Shown piece after piece: positions 54,996-64,000 of a stretch of 64,000 nt of DNA. A program made the position numbers and the translations under genes. Source of the DNA: Capniomyces stellatus (lineage: Eukaryota > Kickxellomycota > Harpellomycetes > Harpellales > Legeriomycetaceae). The notes beneath the pieces were generated by a model. It was not told the origin of the DNA and made no database searches. It worked only from the letters and a program-made list of their open reading frames with translations. Positions within the stretch are counted from its first letter, which is position 1, and each line of letters starts with the position of its first letter. The stretch is taken from positions 138,594 to 202,593 of the forward strand of contig LUVW01000035.1 of the NCBI GenBank assembly GCA_001661515.1, given 5' to 3'.

Positions 54996-55917
54996 ATGTT
55001 GAAAAGTATAAATTCAAGTCAACTTTTAAAAACAATTAGACTCGATCAGCGATCCCAAGGTAAGGATTGATCGCTTAGCAAGTTCTAATGCACTTTGGGC
55101 ATACGCAATTCGGCTTGATTGTAGCAACGCTTTTATTTTTATCTGAACTGTATTTTTTTTCAACACTTGATTACTTTAAAATAAAATAGCGCTTTTGACA
55201 GCAAACCGAGCGATCCATGTGAATTCAAAACTTTACACGCAAATTGAAAACACAAAAACAGAAAAAGATGCCAACAAAGACACTAAATTGGCAAGATCCA
55301 AACCCTCGCTGAAAGTCACAAAGTTTAATAAGCCGTTTTCAAACCGGAAGCAAGCTTTATTCTCGAAATATGAAGCAGCATTCGCGACCTCGCCAGCACT
55401 TCTGGTGGTCCAATTCATCAATTTGCCTGCAGAAAATTGGACTACTTTGCGTCAACAATTAAAGCTTGAATGCCACGGCGCGGATGCGACAGTGTTGAGT
55501 GGGGGATTGGCAGCGGCGGTTGTTCGAAACACCAAATTGACCCATATGAAATACCTGTTTTCAGGATCGACTTTTATGATTCATTGGACCTCGAATTCAC
55601 AATCAGATGAATATACCAATGCTGCTGGTGTGGTACCAGGGAAGTTTGACCTGAAGTCCGAGTTGTCCAAGGTTGTTGAAATCATTTCAAAAAACAACAG
55701 AACCACATTATTAGGCGGATGTATAGAAGATTGCTTAATGACACCAAGCATGATATCAACGTACACCAAACTGCCACCTAAGAGTGTTATCCAATCACAA
55801 ATCATTGGGCTTCTTCAATATCCTCCTCAGAAACTTGTTGGCACGCTTAATAATATTCCATCTAGACTTGTCAGTGTGATTAAACAAAAGGCTGAGCAAG
55901 ATAGCGAGTCCAATTAG
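54996..55917 (+). CDS. Mitochondrial large-subunit ribosomal protein uL10m
   Basis: Two exons, 54996-55059 and 55190-55917; 263 residues. The first exon gives a basic amphipathic presequence (MLKSINSSQLLKTIRLDQRS), so the product is mitochondrial. The body fits L10-type ribosomal proteins: KFNKPFSNRKQALFSKYEAA (a basic helix that meets rRNA), SPALLVVQFINLPAENWTTL, RQQLKLECHGADATVLSGGL, VVRNTKL, TTLLGGCIEDCLMTPSMIST and PPQKLVGTLNNIPSRLVSVI. uL10 is the base of the ribosomal stalk and anchors bL12. Yeast Mrpl11 is 249 residues, so length agrees. A cytosolic P0 identity is excluded by the presequence and by the absence of the acidic P0 tail. Confidence 0.8.
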
Positions 55918-57097
55918 TTTCGAATTGATTTTATTAGCTACAATTTATTAAACTTTAATTTATATTCCATTCCAAACCCTATTACAATATATCACACTAT
56001 ACCACACTATACCACACTATGCCACACTATACCACACTATACCACACTATACTACACTACACTACACTATACCGAATTAAACCAATATATAGGCCAACTT
56101 ATATATCTACCTATAACTTGAACAGTTATTCTTTCCATGCTTTCTACTTGGGCTGCCATTAGCTTTTGCCAAAAAGCAAAATACTGATACTAATATTATT
56201 ACCATTTGATGTTTTGTTATCACGCCAATTAGTAAATATAAAAAAACACAAAAATCAGATATCATATTGGGTTGGCTGCTCTAGTCGTCGAAACCAAAAC
56301 GTAAAGATATATTAATATATCTGTTTGCTTTTCTGTTGGATGTTTGACTTTCCCCACTTTTTCTTTTTATTCTTTCATTTTTTATTGAAATTTTTCTTCT
56401 TTTTTTGGTTATAAATGTATGAATGTATAAAGAAGGACATAATGCTGACCAAGATCATTGATATAGATACACATGTGGTTTTGAACAATATTAGTTTATA
56501 GACGCTACTGCTTGAAAGTTTACCCCGAGCTGGTGTTTAAAGTTACAGCAGTTTAGAGAAACTGATGTACGTTTCCCACTTGGTTTGAAAAACACAATTT
56601 GATGGTTTGGTATCGGCTTGGTCAAACTAGCAGTGGATATATATATTATTTCATGGCAAGCACTTGATAATTTCACGTTTAATTAAAATATTTACAAATC
56701 GTGGATCCAGTAGCTTGGCCTGCATGCGTGGTGGATATAAACGTACTTGTCAAGCTTGTATAAATGTTTAATTCCGTGTTTGTATCTAAGTATCAGCAGT
56801 TACAGACATCGATCTATCGTTAATCATATGTTTTTAGATTTTTTCTACCCAAGCAAAGTACCAAACCAAACGAAATGAACATATAAATAGTTTGCGTAGT
56901 CGCTGTTGCTCTCAGACTATGAATTTATCAGAACCAATATCTATCGACTTGATAATAACATCTCTATACTTGACTTTTAAACTAGACGTTAGTATAGTGT
57001 AGTGTATATAATTCTCTGTAACTGTGTAGCCAGAGCAATTTGTTTATAAGTTTGAGTTAGTGCAAGCCAAACCTGGAAAAGGCAATACTATTGAAAA
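55918..57097. other. Intergenic, 1.2 kb
   Basis: 3' flank of uL10m with the tandem repeat at 55985-56072, then A/T-rich DNA. GTATATAATT near 57004 is a possible TATA element for the repeat-protein gene. No gene is seen. Confidence 0.5.
55985..56072 (+). repeat. 10-nt tandem repeat (ATACCACACT)n
   Basis: Seven to eight units of ATACCACACT with a few G or T changes, then degenerating to CTACA units. Confidence 0.93.
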
Positions 57098-58564
57098 ATG
57101 GTTTATGTAAAAGCAATTCTAATTTTAGGACTAGTGGGGATAAATAACTGTATCAATGCCACCCCGGATGTTTCAGAAGTCAGCCCCAATGGAATTCCAA
57201 ATTCTCTTGAAGAAAGTGGCGGAATAGACTTGAAAAACATTGGTGTAGAAGCTGGAAGCAATGTATTAAGCGGCCCAAAAGATAGCTACGAGTCTTATAA
57301 TGCCGAACTACCTCTCAGCAGCGATGGAGTTTGTAGCAGTCCAATGGATTCTCAAAAAGACAATGTTATTAATAACGTTGATGACTTTGTGATGTTTGAA
57401 AGCATGCTTGAAGAACTAGGTTATGACAACTCAGAGAACGAAAATGACGAAAAGTCGCCCTATAGTAGCGAAAATGAAAACGAGGTGCACGGTGAGGCTA
57501 TGAACAACAATGAGAGTCTTGGTGATGGCGATAGAAACAGTTTGAAGGATGAAGGCAGCCATCTCCAAGAAGAAATAGTCTATAAAGAGGAGCGCGGTGA
57601 CCTTGATGTAAGCTCAGGAAAGCCCGAGTATAGCGAGAGCCGTAGCAATGGCGATATATCTGGTCTAAGCGATCCGGCTTTAAATGACAGCAAAAGCAAT
57701 GAGAATGTGTTCAACAATGGCGACAAAGGCGATATTAACAGCAAAAACATGATCAAAAGAAACCTGAAGCTAAACAGCCATCTTGACAACTTGATCGATT
57801 TGAAGGGCGAGTCAAAAGGTGATGTGAATCTAGAGAATTATGAGAGCGATTACAAGCCAATGGCATTTAACAACCTGCTTGATTACTCGGAGATAAACAG
57901 AAGAAATGAAAACCTAGAGCTTGAGCAAAAAAATGGATTGAACAGCGATAGAGATAGCCAGCCAAACAGAGCAGACAGTATTGCTGATTTAAACTCCAAC
58001 AAAGACACCAAAAATCACATTCTACCAGAAGGAACAGGGAAAAAAGATATTGCACTTGAGGCATTGGACAGCTCTTATGAAGTAAAAGAGAAGGCTGCTG
58101 ATTTAGAGTCGAATCAAAGCGCCGAGGAAAGAAATGACAGCATAGACACTTTAGAAGGAGATTCTGATATGGCTGATGTTATTGAAGTTTCGGGCATGCT
58201 AGAAGACAATGAAAAGCTTGAAGATAAAAAAGCCCCGATGCATAGCAATCCACAAGGAGATTTATCCTTTGAATTTAATGAGCTCAGCGAAGATAAAAAC
58301 CTTCTTGACACCAATGATTCCCTTGACACCAGTGATTCCCTTGACACTAATGACACCCTTGACACCAGTGACGCCCTTGACACCAGTGATGCTCTTGACA
58401 CCAGTGATGCCCTTGACACCAGTGATTCCCTTGACACTAATGACACCCTTGACACCAGTGACGCCCTTGACACCAGTGATGCTCTTGACACCAGTGATGC
58501 TCTTGACACCAGTGATGCTCTTGACACCAGTGATGGGGAACTGTGGTCACTAAGGGAACTGTGA
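57098..58564 (+). CDS. Secreted acidic repeat protein (in-frame TGA; frame open to 58909)
   Basis: Single-exon frame. Signal peptide MVYVKAILILGLVGINNCINA; then ~390 acidic, Ser/Asn/Glu-rich disordered residues; then a repeat array. From ~58303 an 18-nt unit encoding SLDTND/ALDTSD repeats about 14 times. The frame then enters another 18-nt unit encoding ELWSLR, and TGA appears at 58562-58564 as the second repeat's TGG turned TGA. The same frame stays open afterwards through more ELWSLR units, then LTSDALDTSDA units, then unique acidic sequence (SDINNSSDDISIKDNIN) to TAA at 58907-58909. So the natural product is either 488 residues or, with readthrough or a different allele, 603. No conserved domain is seen. 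It may be a cell-wall or adhesin-like protein; this is a guess from composition. Confidence 0.7.
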   Translation: MVYVKAILILGLVGINNCINATPDVSEVSPNGIPNSLEESGGIDLKNIGVEAGSNVLSGPKDSYESYNAELPLSSDGVCSSPMDSQKDNVINNVDDFVMFESMLEELGYDNSENENDEKSPYSSENENEVHGEAMNNNESLGDGDRNSLKDEGSHLQEEIVYKEERGDLDVSSGKPEYSESRSNGDISGLSDPALNDSKSNENVFNNGDKGDINSKNMIKRNLKLNSHLDNLIDLKGESKGDVNLENYESDYKPMAFNNLLDYSEINRRNENLELEQKNGLNSDRDSQPNRADSIADLNSNKDTKNHILPEGTGKKDIALEALDSSYEVKEKAADLESNQSAEERNDSIDTLEGDSDMADVIEVSGMLEDNEKLEDKKAPMHSNPQGDLSFEFNELSEDKNLLDTNDSLDTSDSLDTNDTLDTSDALDTSDALDTSDALDTSDSLDTNDTLDTSDALDTSDALDTSDALDTSDALDTSDGELWSLREL

Positions 58565-58752
58565 TTACTGTGGGAACTGTGGTCACTGCGGGAACTGTGG
58601 TCACTACGAGAACTGTGGTCACTACGAGAACTGTGGTCACTACGAGAACTGTGGTCACTACGGGAACTTACCAGTGATGCTCTTGACACCAGTGATGCCC
58701 TTGATACCAGTGATGCTCTTGACACCAGTGATGCCCTTGATACTAATGATGT
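58303..58752 (+). repeat. 18-nt coding repeats: LDTSDA arrays interrupted by an ELWSLR array
   Basis: The array is LDTSDA (about 58303-58533), then ELWSLR (about 58535-58669, seven units), then LDTSDA again (about 58672-58752). Both units are 18 nt and keep the same reading frame across the boundaries. The minus strand is also open across this region (58114-58824), which is a by-product of the repeat. Confidence 0.9.
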
Positions 58753-58909
58753 CCTTGATAACACGGAATTATCTGATATAAACAACAGCTCTGATGATAT
58801 CAGCATCAAAGACAATATCAACACTGGCTCAAGTCAATATGGACCAGAAGGGAGCCAATTGCTTGATGATATCAATATTTTTGAAAACAAAAATGACGCT
58901 ATGGCTTAA

Positions 58910-60781
58910 AGGTCACACTATTTTTACAGTTTAGATCTGTTTAGAGTATATTTACGTTTTTTTTAAAAAAAGAATAAATAATTCGAAATTTCCAACTGCT
59001 TTTGCGGATTAGCAAATTCTTTTTTTTTAAATTATGATTCACATATGGGCGTTAGGGGTTGATAACAACAGTATACTTTAAAAGTACTGCAGTTTGATTT
59101 CTAAAGTCATCAGGTAGGATTTGATGAGGCGCGGGAGCTAGATATTGTTGGCGCCTTACTTTGCTCTTGGCGCATTTTAGGGCAATACAACAGGATTTGT
59201 ATCAGTATGTTATAGTAAAGTATTGTTTTTTTTTTAAGAATAACAAGCGCCGAGGCTTTAGACTTTAATAAGGATAAAACAGCCTCCAATCTTTAATTGA
59301 TGGTGAGTTCTTTAAAACATAGTCCACGTCACTTTTTTTTTTTAAAGCTTTATCCCCTTCCCTCAGTTGTACATTATTATTTTTGGCGTGTAATATCTTT
59401 GGATACTGTTGTCCATTCATATACATGTACCTTGGTAGCAATGGTATAGCAATATACCATGAGCAAAGAACATATTTATTTCGCGGAATTTAGACAAGGT
59501 TCCATGCTATTTGATTGCAGTCTTTTGACAGCATCCAGCACTCTTATCGAATTAGCGTACAACATTAGCAGAGTTTCTAATTAGATCATACCAGACTATT
59601 TGCAATTAATAAAAAAATTAATTAATGTAAAACTATTTATATATTAATATAATAGTCATAATAATTATATGTGTACTAGTAAGTGTACTTTTAGGTGCAC
59701 TAGTAGATGTACTTGTATTTGTAGTCACAATAGCCAATACAATTGTATTCAAGAGAGGGGGGGGATGTATCAGCAATAATGTATTATTACAGGGAAAAGA
59801 CCATATTGCCATGCCATTATCCGATAAAACAATATAGATTTATAACCTACTAGTGTAGAGGCAGATGACTTGTTTTAATTTATTTTAATCAAGGATGTGT
59901 TTAAGAGGGGCAATGCCCAGTAAACTAGCAATTTTAATAAAGTGGTCTGTATACAATAGCAGACACAAATCAAAATGTAAACCTGAATCAAAACCAAAAT
60001 GTAAACCTGAATCAAAACCAAAATGTAAACTCGAATCAAAACCAAAGCCCGAATTAAACAGAAGGCCAAGCTACAGCCTTCGAGCGCAAATAAAAAACAG
60101 GATATAACGTTGTAGCTGGTTGTAAGTTATAACTAGGTGATAAATGTTATAAACCTGGACGTGGACAAATAGCCTTTGATCCGAGCCTATAGTTAAAAGA
60201 CAGGCCAAAATGCTATGATTAGATTTGGAAGCTGATGGAGTGCAATGAAGTGGTTGGTTAGAGATATCACTCTTATTATTAGATGTTTGTTGGTGTTAAG
60301 ATCGGCACAAACTCAGTGTTCAGCCTTTGATTTGGTAAAAAAATTAATTTGCAACAAGAAATGTGGAGAGTTAGTGTGGTACTACTTTAATTTAGTGGAG
60401 AATTGGGAATGATTTAATCTAGTTGGTTGTAGCAATATTAACAATAGTGTAAAGTAGATTATTAATAAATTTGGGCTCTAAAAAAAAGGTGATAATAACA
60501 GCCGTGTTTTTATTAGACTGAATCTAAGCTCGAAATAGAAAGTAACCTGTTTGGCCAGACTAGGATAATTGAAGCTAATAAGGTCACTAGTCCAAGTGAC
60601 CGTGTAAAAAAAAGAAAAAAGGAAAAGAAAAGTATGTTAGCCTTGTGGGTTGAGTTATTACTTCAAAGCCGTTTAGTAATAAAGCCTCGTTAACTAAATA
60701 TGTAGCATTTTAATATAGCACTTTACCCACAACTATATCAAGCACAACTAGGCACACTAGATTTTAAACATCACAGCTATA
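58910..60781. other. Intergenic, 1.9 kb
   Basis: A/T-rich. It contains the tandem repeat at 59969-60046. No gene or RNA gene is recognised. Confidence 0.5.
59969..60046 (+). repeat. 24-nt tandem repeat, three copies
   Basis: AAATGTAAACCTGAATCAAA is repeated three times with near identity, period 24 nt. It gives open frames on both strands (for example KPESKPKC units). No start or homology supports coding. Confidence 0.9.
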
Positions 60782-61063
60782 TTAGAGCAAGATAAGGTAT
60801 ATACTAGGGGTTAAGCAGATACTTGGTTTGTAGAAACATAATTCCATCCTTCCTTTCTCAATTTGTAATTTTTTAACAATAGTACCAAACACGGGGGAAA
60901 TATAGAGTACAAACACATACCACAACGTGTATTTGCAACAATTGTAAAGTAGCAAAGTTACAAGTAGTATTGGTCCGACAAGGCAATAAAAGAAGAGGGT
61001 ATTGTAGCTGTCTATATAGTTTGGTTTATGCTTGTCTGTTACTATTGTTGGTGGTGTAGCCAT
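60782..61063 (-). CDS. Putative two-helix membrane protein (93 aa)
   Basis: ATG at 61061-61063, single exon. The sequence starts MATPPTIVTDKHKPNYIDSY. It has two hydrophobic segments (LFFYCLVGPILLVTLLLYNC and LWYVFVLYISPVF) separated by a short loop, then a charged segment KKLQIEKGRMEL. I do not recognise a family. It diverges from the SAM-domain gene (ATG to ATG about 170 nt), so the two could share a promoter. It could also be a spliced gene with further exons, or not be expressed. Confidence 0.4.
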   Translation of the reverse strand: MATPPTIVTDKHKPNYIDSYNTLFFYCLVGPILLVTLLLYNCCKYTLWYVFVLYISPVFGTIVKKLQIEKGRMELCFYKPSICLTPSIYLILL

Positions 61064-61236
61064 TGATACTGTGATGTTATTCTTGCCATGTTTACTTTCC
61101 ACACACTCGACAACATTTTTTTTTTAATTTTTTTTATTTTTACTTGCGAAAAACTAGAATAAAGTAGTTTCAAAGGGGATAGTTGTTAATATTTGGGCAT
61201 TGAAACTGGGATATGTATGTTTTTAGGTAAACAACT

Positions 61237-62639
61237 ATGATTCTATCAAAGGCAGTTGAACACATAAACGAGCATAATAGCAACACTAGAGACCATGGGC
61301 GAATGGCGCTACTGAATCAGATGGAGCCTGTCTATGACCCTATGAAGTGGAAGGTTGATGATGTTTGCAAGTGGTTTTACCAAAAGCCGTACCTGCACGG
61401 GTTTATCTCTGTTGTCAAGGAGCACTCGATAGATGGGCATATACTGCTGAACTATCTGTCCAATACAGTTTTGCGTGATGAACTTGGAATGGTGGCGTTT
61501 GGAACAAGAGTGCGGCTTTTGGAGGAAATAGAGTCGCTAAAAGTTGGCTACAACACACAGAATAGAAATACATATAGTATCGTGGGGCCTGAGAGAGCCA
61601 GCTCGCCAGCGTACAGCGTTGATACCAACTTTTCAGCGCACAATGAAGATGGGGATGGAAAAAGCGAATTGCAGAAGGATCTTAATATGAGGGGATTTGA
61701 GCACAGCTTGAAAAACCAGTGCGGAAAAGAAAGCAAGCGGACGGCAACACGGATCGCAGACGCCGAGAAAAAGCGTTTGAAAAGGGCGGAACTAAAGAAA
61801 GATCCGATTGCTTATAAGCAGTATTTGAAAAAGGAAAGAGAACGAAACTCGAGAAGACGGGCACTGCTCAGAGAAAAGAAAGGTAGTGGTGGCAATAAAA
61901 AGGGGGAGAGGGGAAGAAGAAGTAGGAGAAGAAATGTTTTTGATTTATAAATTGAATTGATGAATTCAAGTTTTAGGTGTGGATAGTAACAAGTATTTGA
62001 AATTGATTGGGAAATATAGAACAAGATGCAGGACAAACAGACGCCAAGGCAGTTAGGAGGCCACATGGCAAGGGTGAGGTTAAAGATAGAAGCAGTGGAG
62101 ACGTTATAAGCAAATTCCCGAAGATTCTGAAGCTAATAGATAGCTGTGACTTTAACGAGAACATGAGCGCAGGAGCAAACAGCGTACACACGGCCAACAG
62201 TGGGCATGAGTATATCAGTAGCCAGGATGCAACATTGAACAACAGCAGCAACAGCAGCAACAACAGCAACAACAGCAACAACAGCAACAACAGCAACAAC
62301 AGCAACAACAGCAGCGGCAACGGCAGTGGTAACAGCGGTAGTAACAACAATAACAAGTCAGAATATTTAAACCGAATTCTAAACAACGAGGAAGAGACAA
62401 ACGGCACAAAAGGAGAAGAGTATGGTGGATACACAAACAAAGTAAGGTTTGAAGCGGCGGGGGAGGACAAGGGGGGATACATGCTTAAGGCAGTGGAGGG
62501 CGAGGTTAAAGGCTATACGCAGGGGAGCAGTGGGTACAATAAGGCATCCTCGCTATCAAGGATTGTGACAAGTTCTAAAGAGTATGATGATATGGGGGGG
62601 ATTTCAGAGTCATCACCAACATTGAACAATTCTGAATGA
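61237..62639 (+). CDS. SAM-domain protein with basic linker and poly-Asn/Ser tail
   Basis: Exons 61237-61882 and 62020-62639 (137-nt intron, donor GTAGTG, acceptor ATATAG), giving 421 residues. Residues ~38-102 form a SAM domain: WKVDDVCKWFYQKPYLHGF, KEHSIDGHILLNYLS, LRDELGMVAFGTRVRLLEEI. SAM domains mediate homo- or hetero-oligomerisation in signalling and transcription. A helical basic stretch follows (RLKRAELKKDPIAYKQYLKK, ERERNSRRR), then poly-Asn/Ser and acidic low-complexity sequence. The SAM domain resembles those of Ste50- or Byr2-type MAPK-cascade scaffolds, but no RA or kinase domain is present, so I do not name it. If the intron were retained, exon 1 alone would end with a basic SRRRNVFDL tail. 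Confidence 0.7.
62236..62318 (+). repeat. CAA/CAG microsatellite coding for Asn/Ser
   Basis: Alternating AAC and AGC triplets within the second exon of the SAM gene give (Asn-Asn-Ser)n. Confidence 0.92.
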
Positions 62640-62806
62640 TTAATACGCAAGTTTATTATTTAAAAATAAAGAATAAAAGATATTTATACAGTATAAAAAT
62701 TGATTGGGGCTACTTTAAGAATGAGGATCAAAAGAGGGGGGGGGGAGAAATAATTAGGATTATTTTTAAAAAGAAAAAGAAGAGTAAAGGGGGGGGGGGA
62801 GGGAGA

Positions 62807-64000
62807 TCATCGATTCCAAGTTAGAGTGGAAAGATCACCATAACTGCGGGGGCGGTATAGATGCCTGGCAGTGAAAACAAAGCCCATAATGACACATAAG
62901 ACACCGACAATAATGTATGCGAGACCAATAACGGGATTTCTTCCGCCAAAACTGGTAGTGGTTGAAATAATTAGCAGTTTTTTGCCTGAATAAGATTTGG
63001 AGTCAAAGTTGTAGTCTATATCGACCTGGTAAGTGCCTGGGGGAAGTGGGGCAGAATCGTTTCTTCCATAGAGCTTTCTGAAGGAGGGAAGACCAGCAGT
63101 GCGCATCCATACTTGGAAATGCTCGTCTTGCTCGAGGTCTGGAATGGGATTTTGGCTGGTGAACCCTTCTGGGTACCTCAAGTCCCAGTTAGGAGGCGGG
63201 TAGACGTCAGAGTTGGAGTAGGACGATTTGGCGTAGCGGGACTTGTCGCTGGGCCACGAAATGTCCCTGTTGCTGAACGTGTATTCGCCTATTCGCTCGC
63301 CTGTTTCTGTACCCGATTCTGATTGGCCAATTATCTTCAAGCTGCTGATCGTGTCGTTGAAAAGCGAGTTTGCTACCAGCCCACACGGGTAGATCGGCTT
63401 GGTTACCCCATCGATCGAACGCGTTGCTAGAGGCTCACAGTCCCCGCCGCTCAGATCGTTTGCCGACTGCCCCTTCCCCTTCAGCTGCGCCTGGTCGAAG
63501 CTCTTGACATATCGCCTGTGGTTCTGGTAGAAGTTGGTCAGTTTATAGTACATAAACACCGGTGTTGGCACTTGTACCGGTAAACTAAATTGCACCGTAC
63601 ATCTGCCCTCCTCTACATTGCTCTTTACCAACGGCGCTTCAAACTTCTTGTCCGTCGCCCCCAAATTTATCTTGTACTCCTCCTGCCCAAGCGCTGTAAA
63701 CGAGCTCGGTGCTTCTTTGCACTCTGTATAGTCTATGGTCAGCTCAAATATCTTCTCCGAAGTATAGAACAAAAAACCCCCAATCGGCGCCAGTATACAT
63801 CCCAACACAAAAAACCACGGAATCACCGTCTTTGACGTCAGCAATGGCTGCCAAGCCCTCAATCTTTGCTGCCTAAATGCAGTGTCTATTACAGTTTCAT
63901 TTCTCTTGTTATTTTCTTTATTTCAATCTACATTTCCATTTTTATACTCAATCTTTCTCAATATCCCCCCCCCCCTTCTTCTCTCCTTACCTTTAGGTTT
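62807..64000 (-). CDS. CDC50/LEM3 flippase beta-subunit, 5' end beyond window
   Basis: Two exons visible: 62807-63885 and 63991-64000, the latter running off the right edge. The intron (105 nt) is GT-AG. Cdc50-family proteins are the beta-subunits of P4-ATPase lipid flippases, needed for their ER exit and activity. Sequence: DTAFRQQRLRAWQPLLTSKT (the family's N-terminal hallmark), helix WFFVLGCILAPIGGFLFY, a luminal ectodomain with VFMYYKLTNFYQNHRRYVKS, CGLVANSLFNDT, NWDLRYPEGF and VWMRTAGLPSFRKLYGR, and a second helix near the C-terminus (GLAYIIVGVLCVIMGFVF). Visible part about 362 residues (yeast 391). Which of CDC50, LEM3 or CRF1 it matches cannot be decided here. Confidence 0.93.

Noticed and set aside
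58114..58824. 236-codon minus-strand frame opposite the secreted repeat protein
   Set aside because: The 18-nt repeats keep both strands free of stops. It has no independent start context or unique sequence.
1..64000. tRNA, rRNA and CRISPR features
   Set aside because: I looked for A/B-box words, rRNA-like stretches and spaced direct repeats and found none. The tandem repeats are simple microsatellites or coding repeats, without spacers.

Overview
The window is nuclear DNA from an AT-rich fungus. The evidence is a fungal protein set (an O-mannosyltransferase, GGC1 and RIM2 mitochondrial carriers, TIM23, SED5, a CDC50-type flippase subunit), intron-rich genes with short introns (about 50-230 nt), A/T-rich intergenic DNA and many microsatellites. 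A Gemin5-like protein and a TRAIP-like ligase, both absent from baker's yeast, point to an early-diverging lineage rather than a budding yeast. A gut-dwelling Kickxellomycotina/Zoopagomycota-type fungus is my best guess, but that is inference.

Layout. 0.5-9.7 kb: TIM23 (+), an F-box/ankyrin protein (-), a La-motif/RRM protein (-), a tiny three-exon gene (+), and a HAUSP-type MATH-domain protein without a peptidase (-). 9.7-14.3 kb has no recognisable gene. 14.3-22.1 kb: a PAC1-like proteasome chaperone with an apparent 1-nt frameshift, a second F-box/ankyrin gene with a 1-nt frameshift, a TatD nuclease (+) and a TRAIP-like RING E3 (-). 22.4-31.5 kb: Gemin5-like (-), an orphan zinc-finger protein (+) and SED5 (-). 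33.4-41 kb: secreted tyrosinase (+), GGC1 (+), RIM2 (+) and a CaMK-type kinase (-). 43-48 kb: two small secreted cysteine-rich paralogues in opposite orientation, then a divergent 14-3-3. 49-56 kb: RPB7 (+), a PMT2-family mannosyltransferase (-), a 45-codon small ORF and mitochondrial uL10m (+). 57-64 kb: a secreted repeat protein with an in-frame TGA, a two-helix membrane protein, a SAM-domain protein and the 5'-truncated CDC50 gene.

How the genes relate. Most are unrelated housekeeping genes. Adjacent GGC1 and RIM2 both carry nucleotides across the mitochondrial inner membrane, and TIM23 and uL10m also serve mitochondria. SED5, CDC50 and PMT act in the secretory pathway. The lineage-specific layer is the F-box/ankyrin pair, the secreted cysteine-rich pair, the secreted repeat protein and the divergent 14-3-3.

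Gene structure is unusual in three ways: I infer four GC-AG introns (two in the TatD gene), an 11-nt internal microexon in the kinase and several 10-16 nt first coding exons. No tRNA, rRNA, CRISPR array or intact transposon was recognised. All splice sites were assigned by eye from donor/acceptor consensus, reading-phase agreement and protein-family fit. I did not find a clear new multi-gene system.
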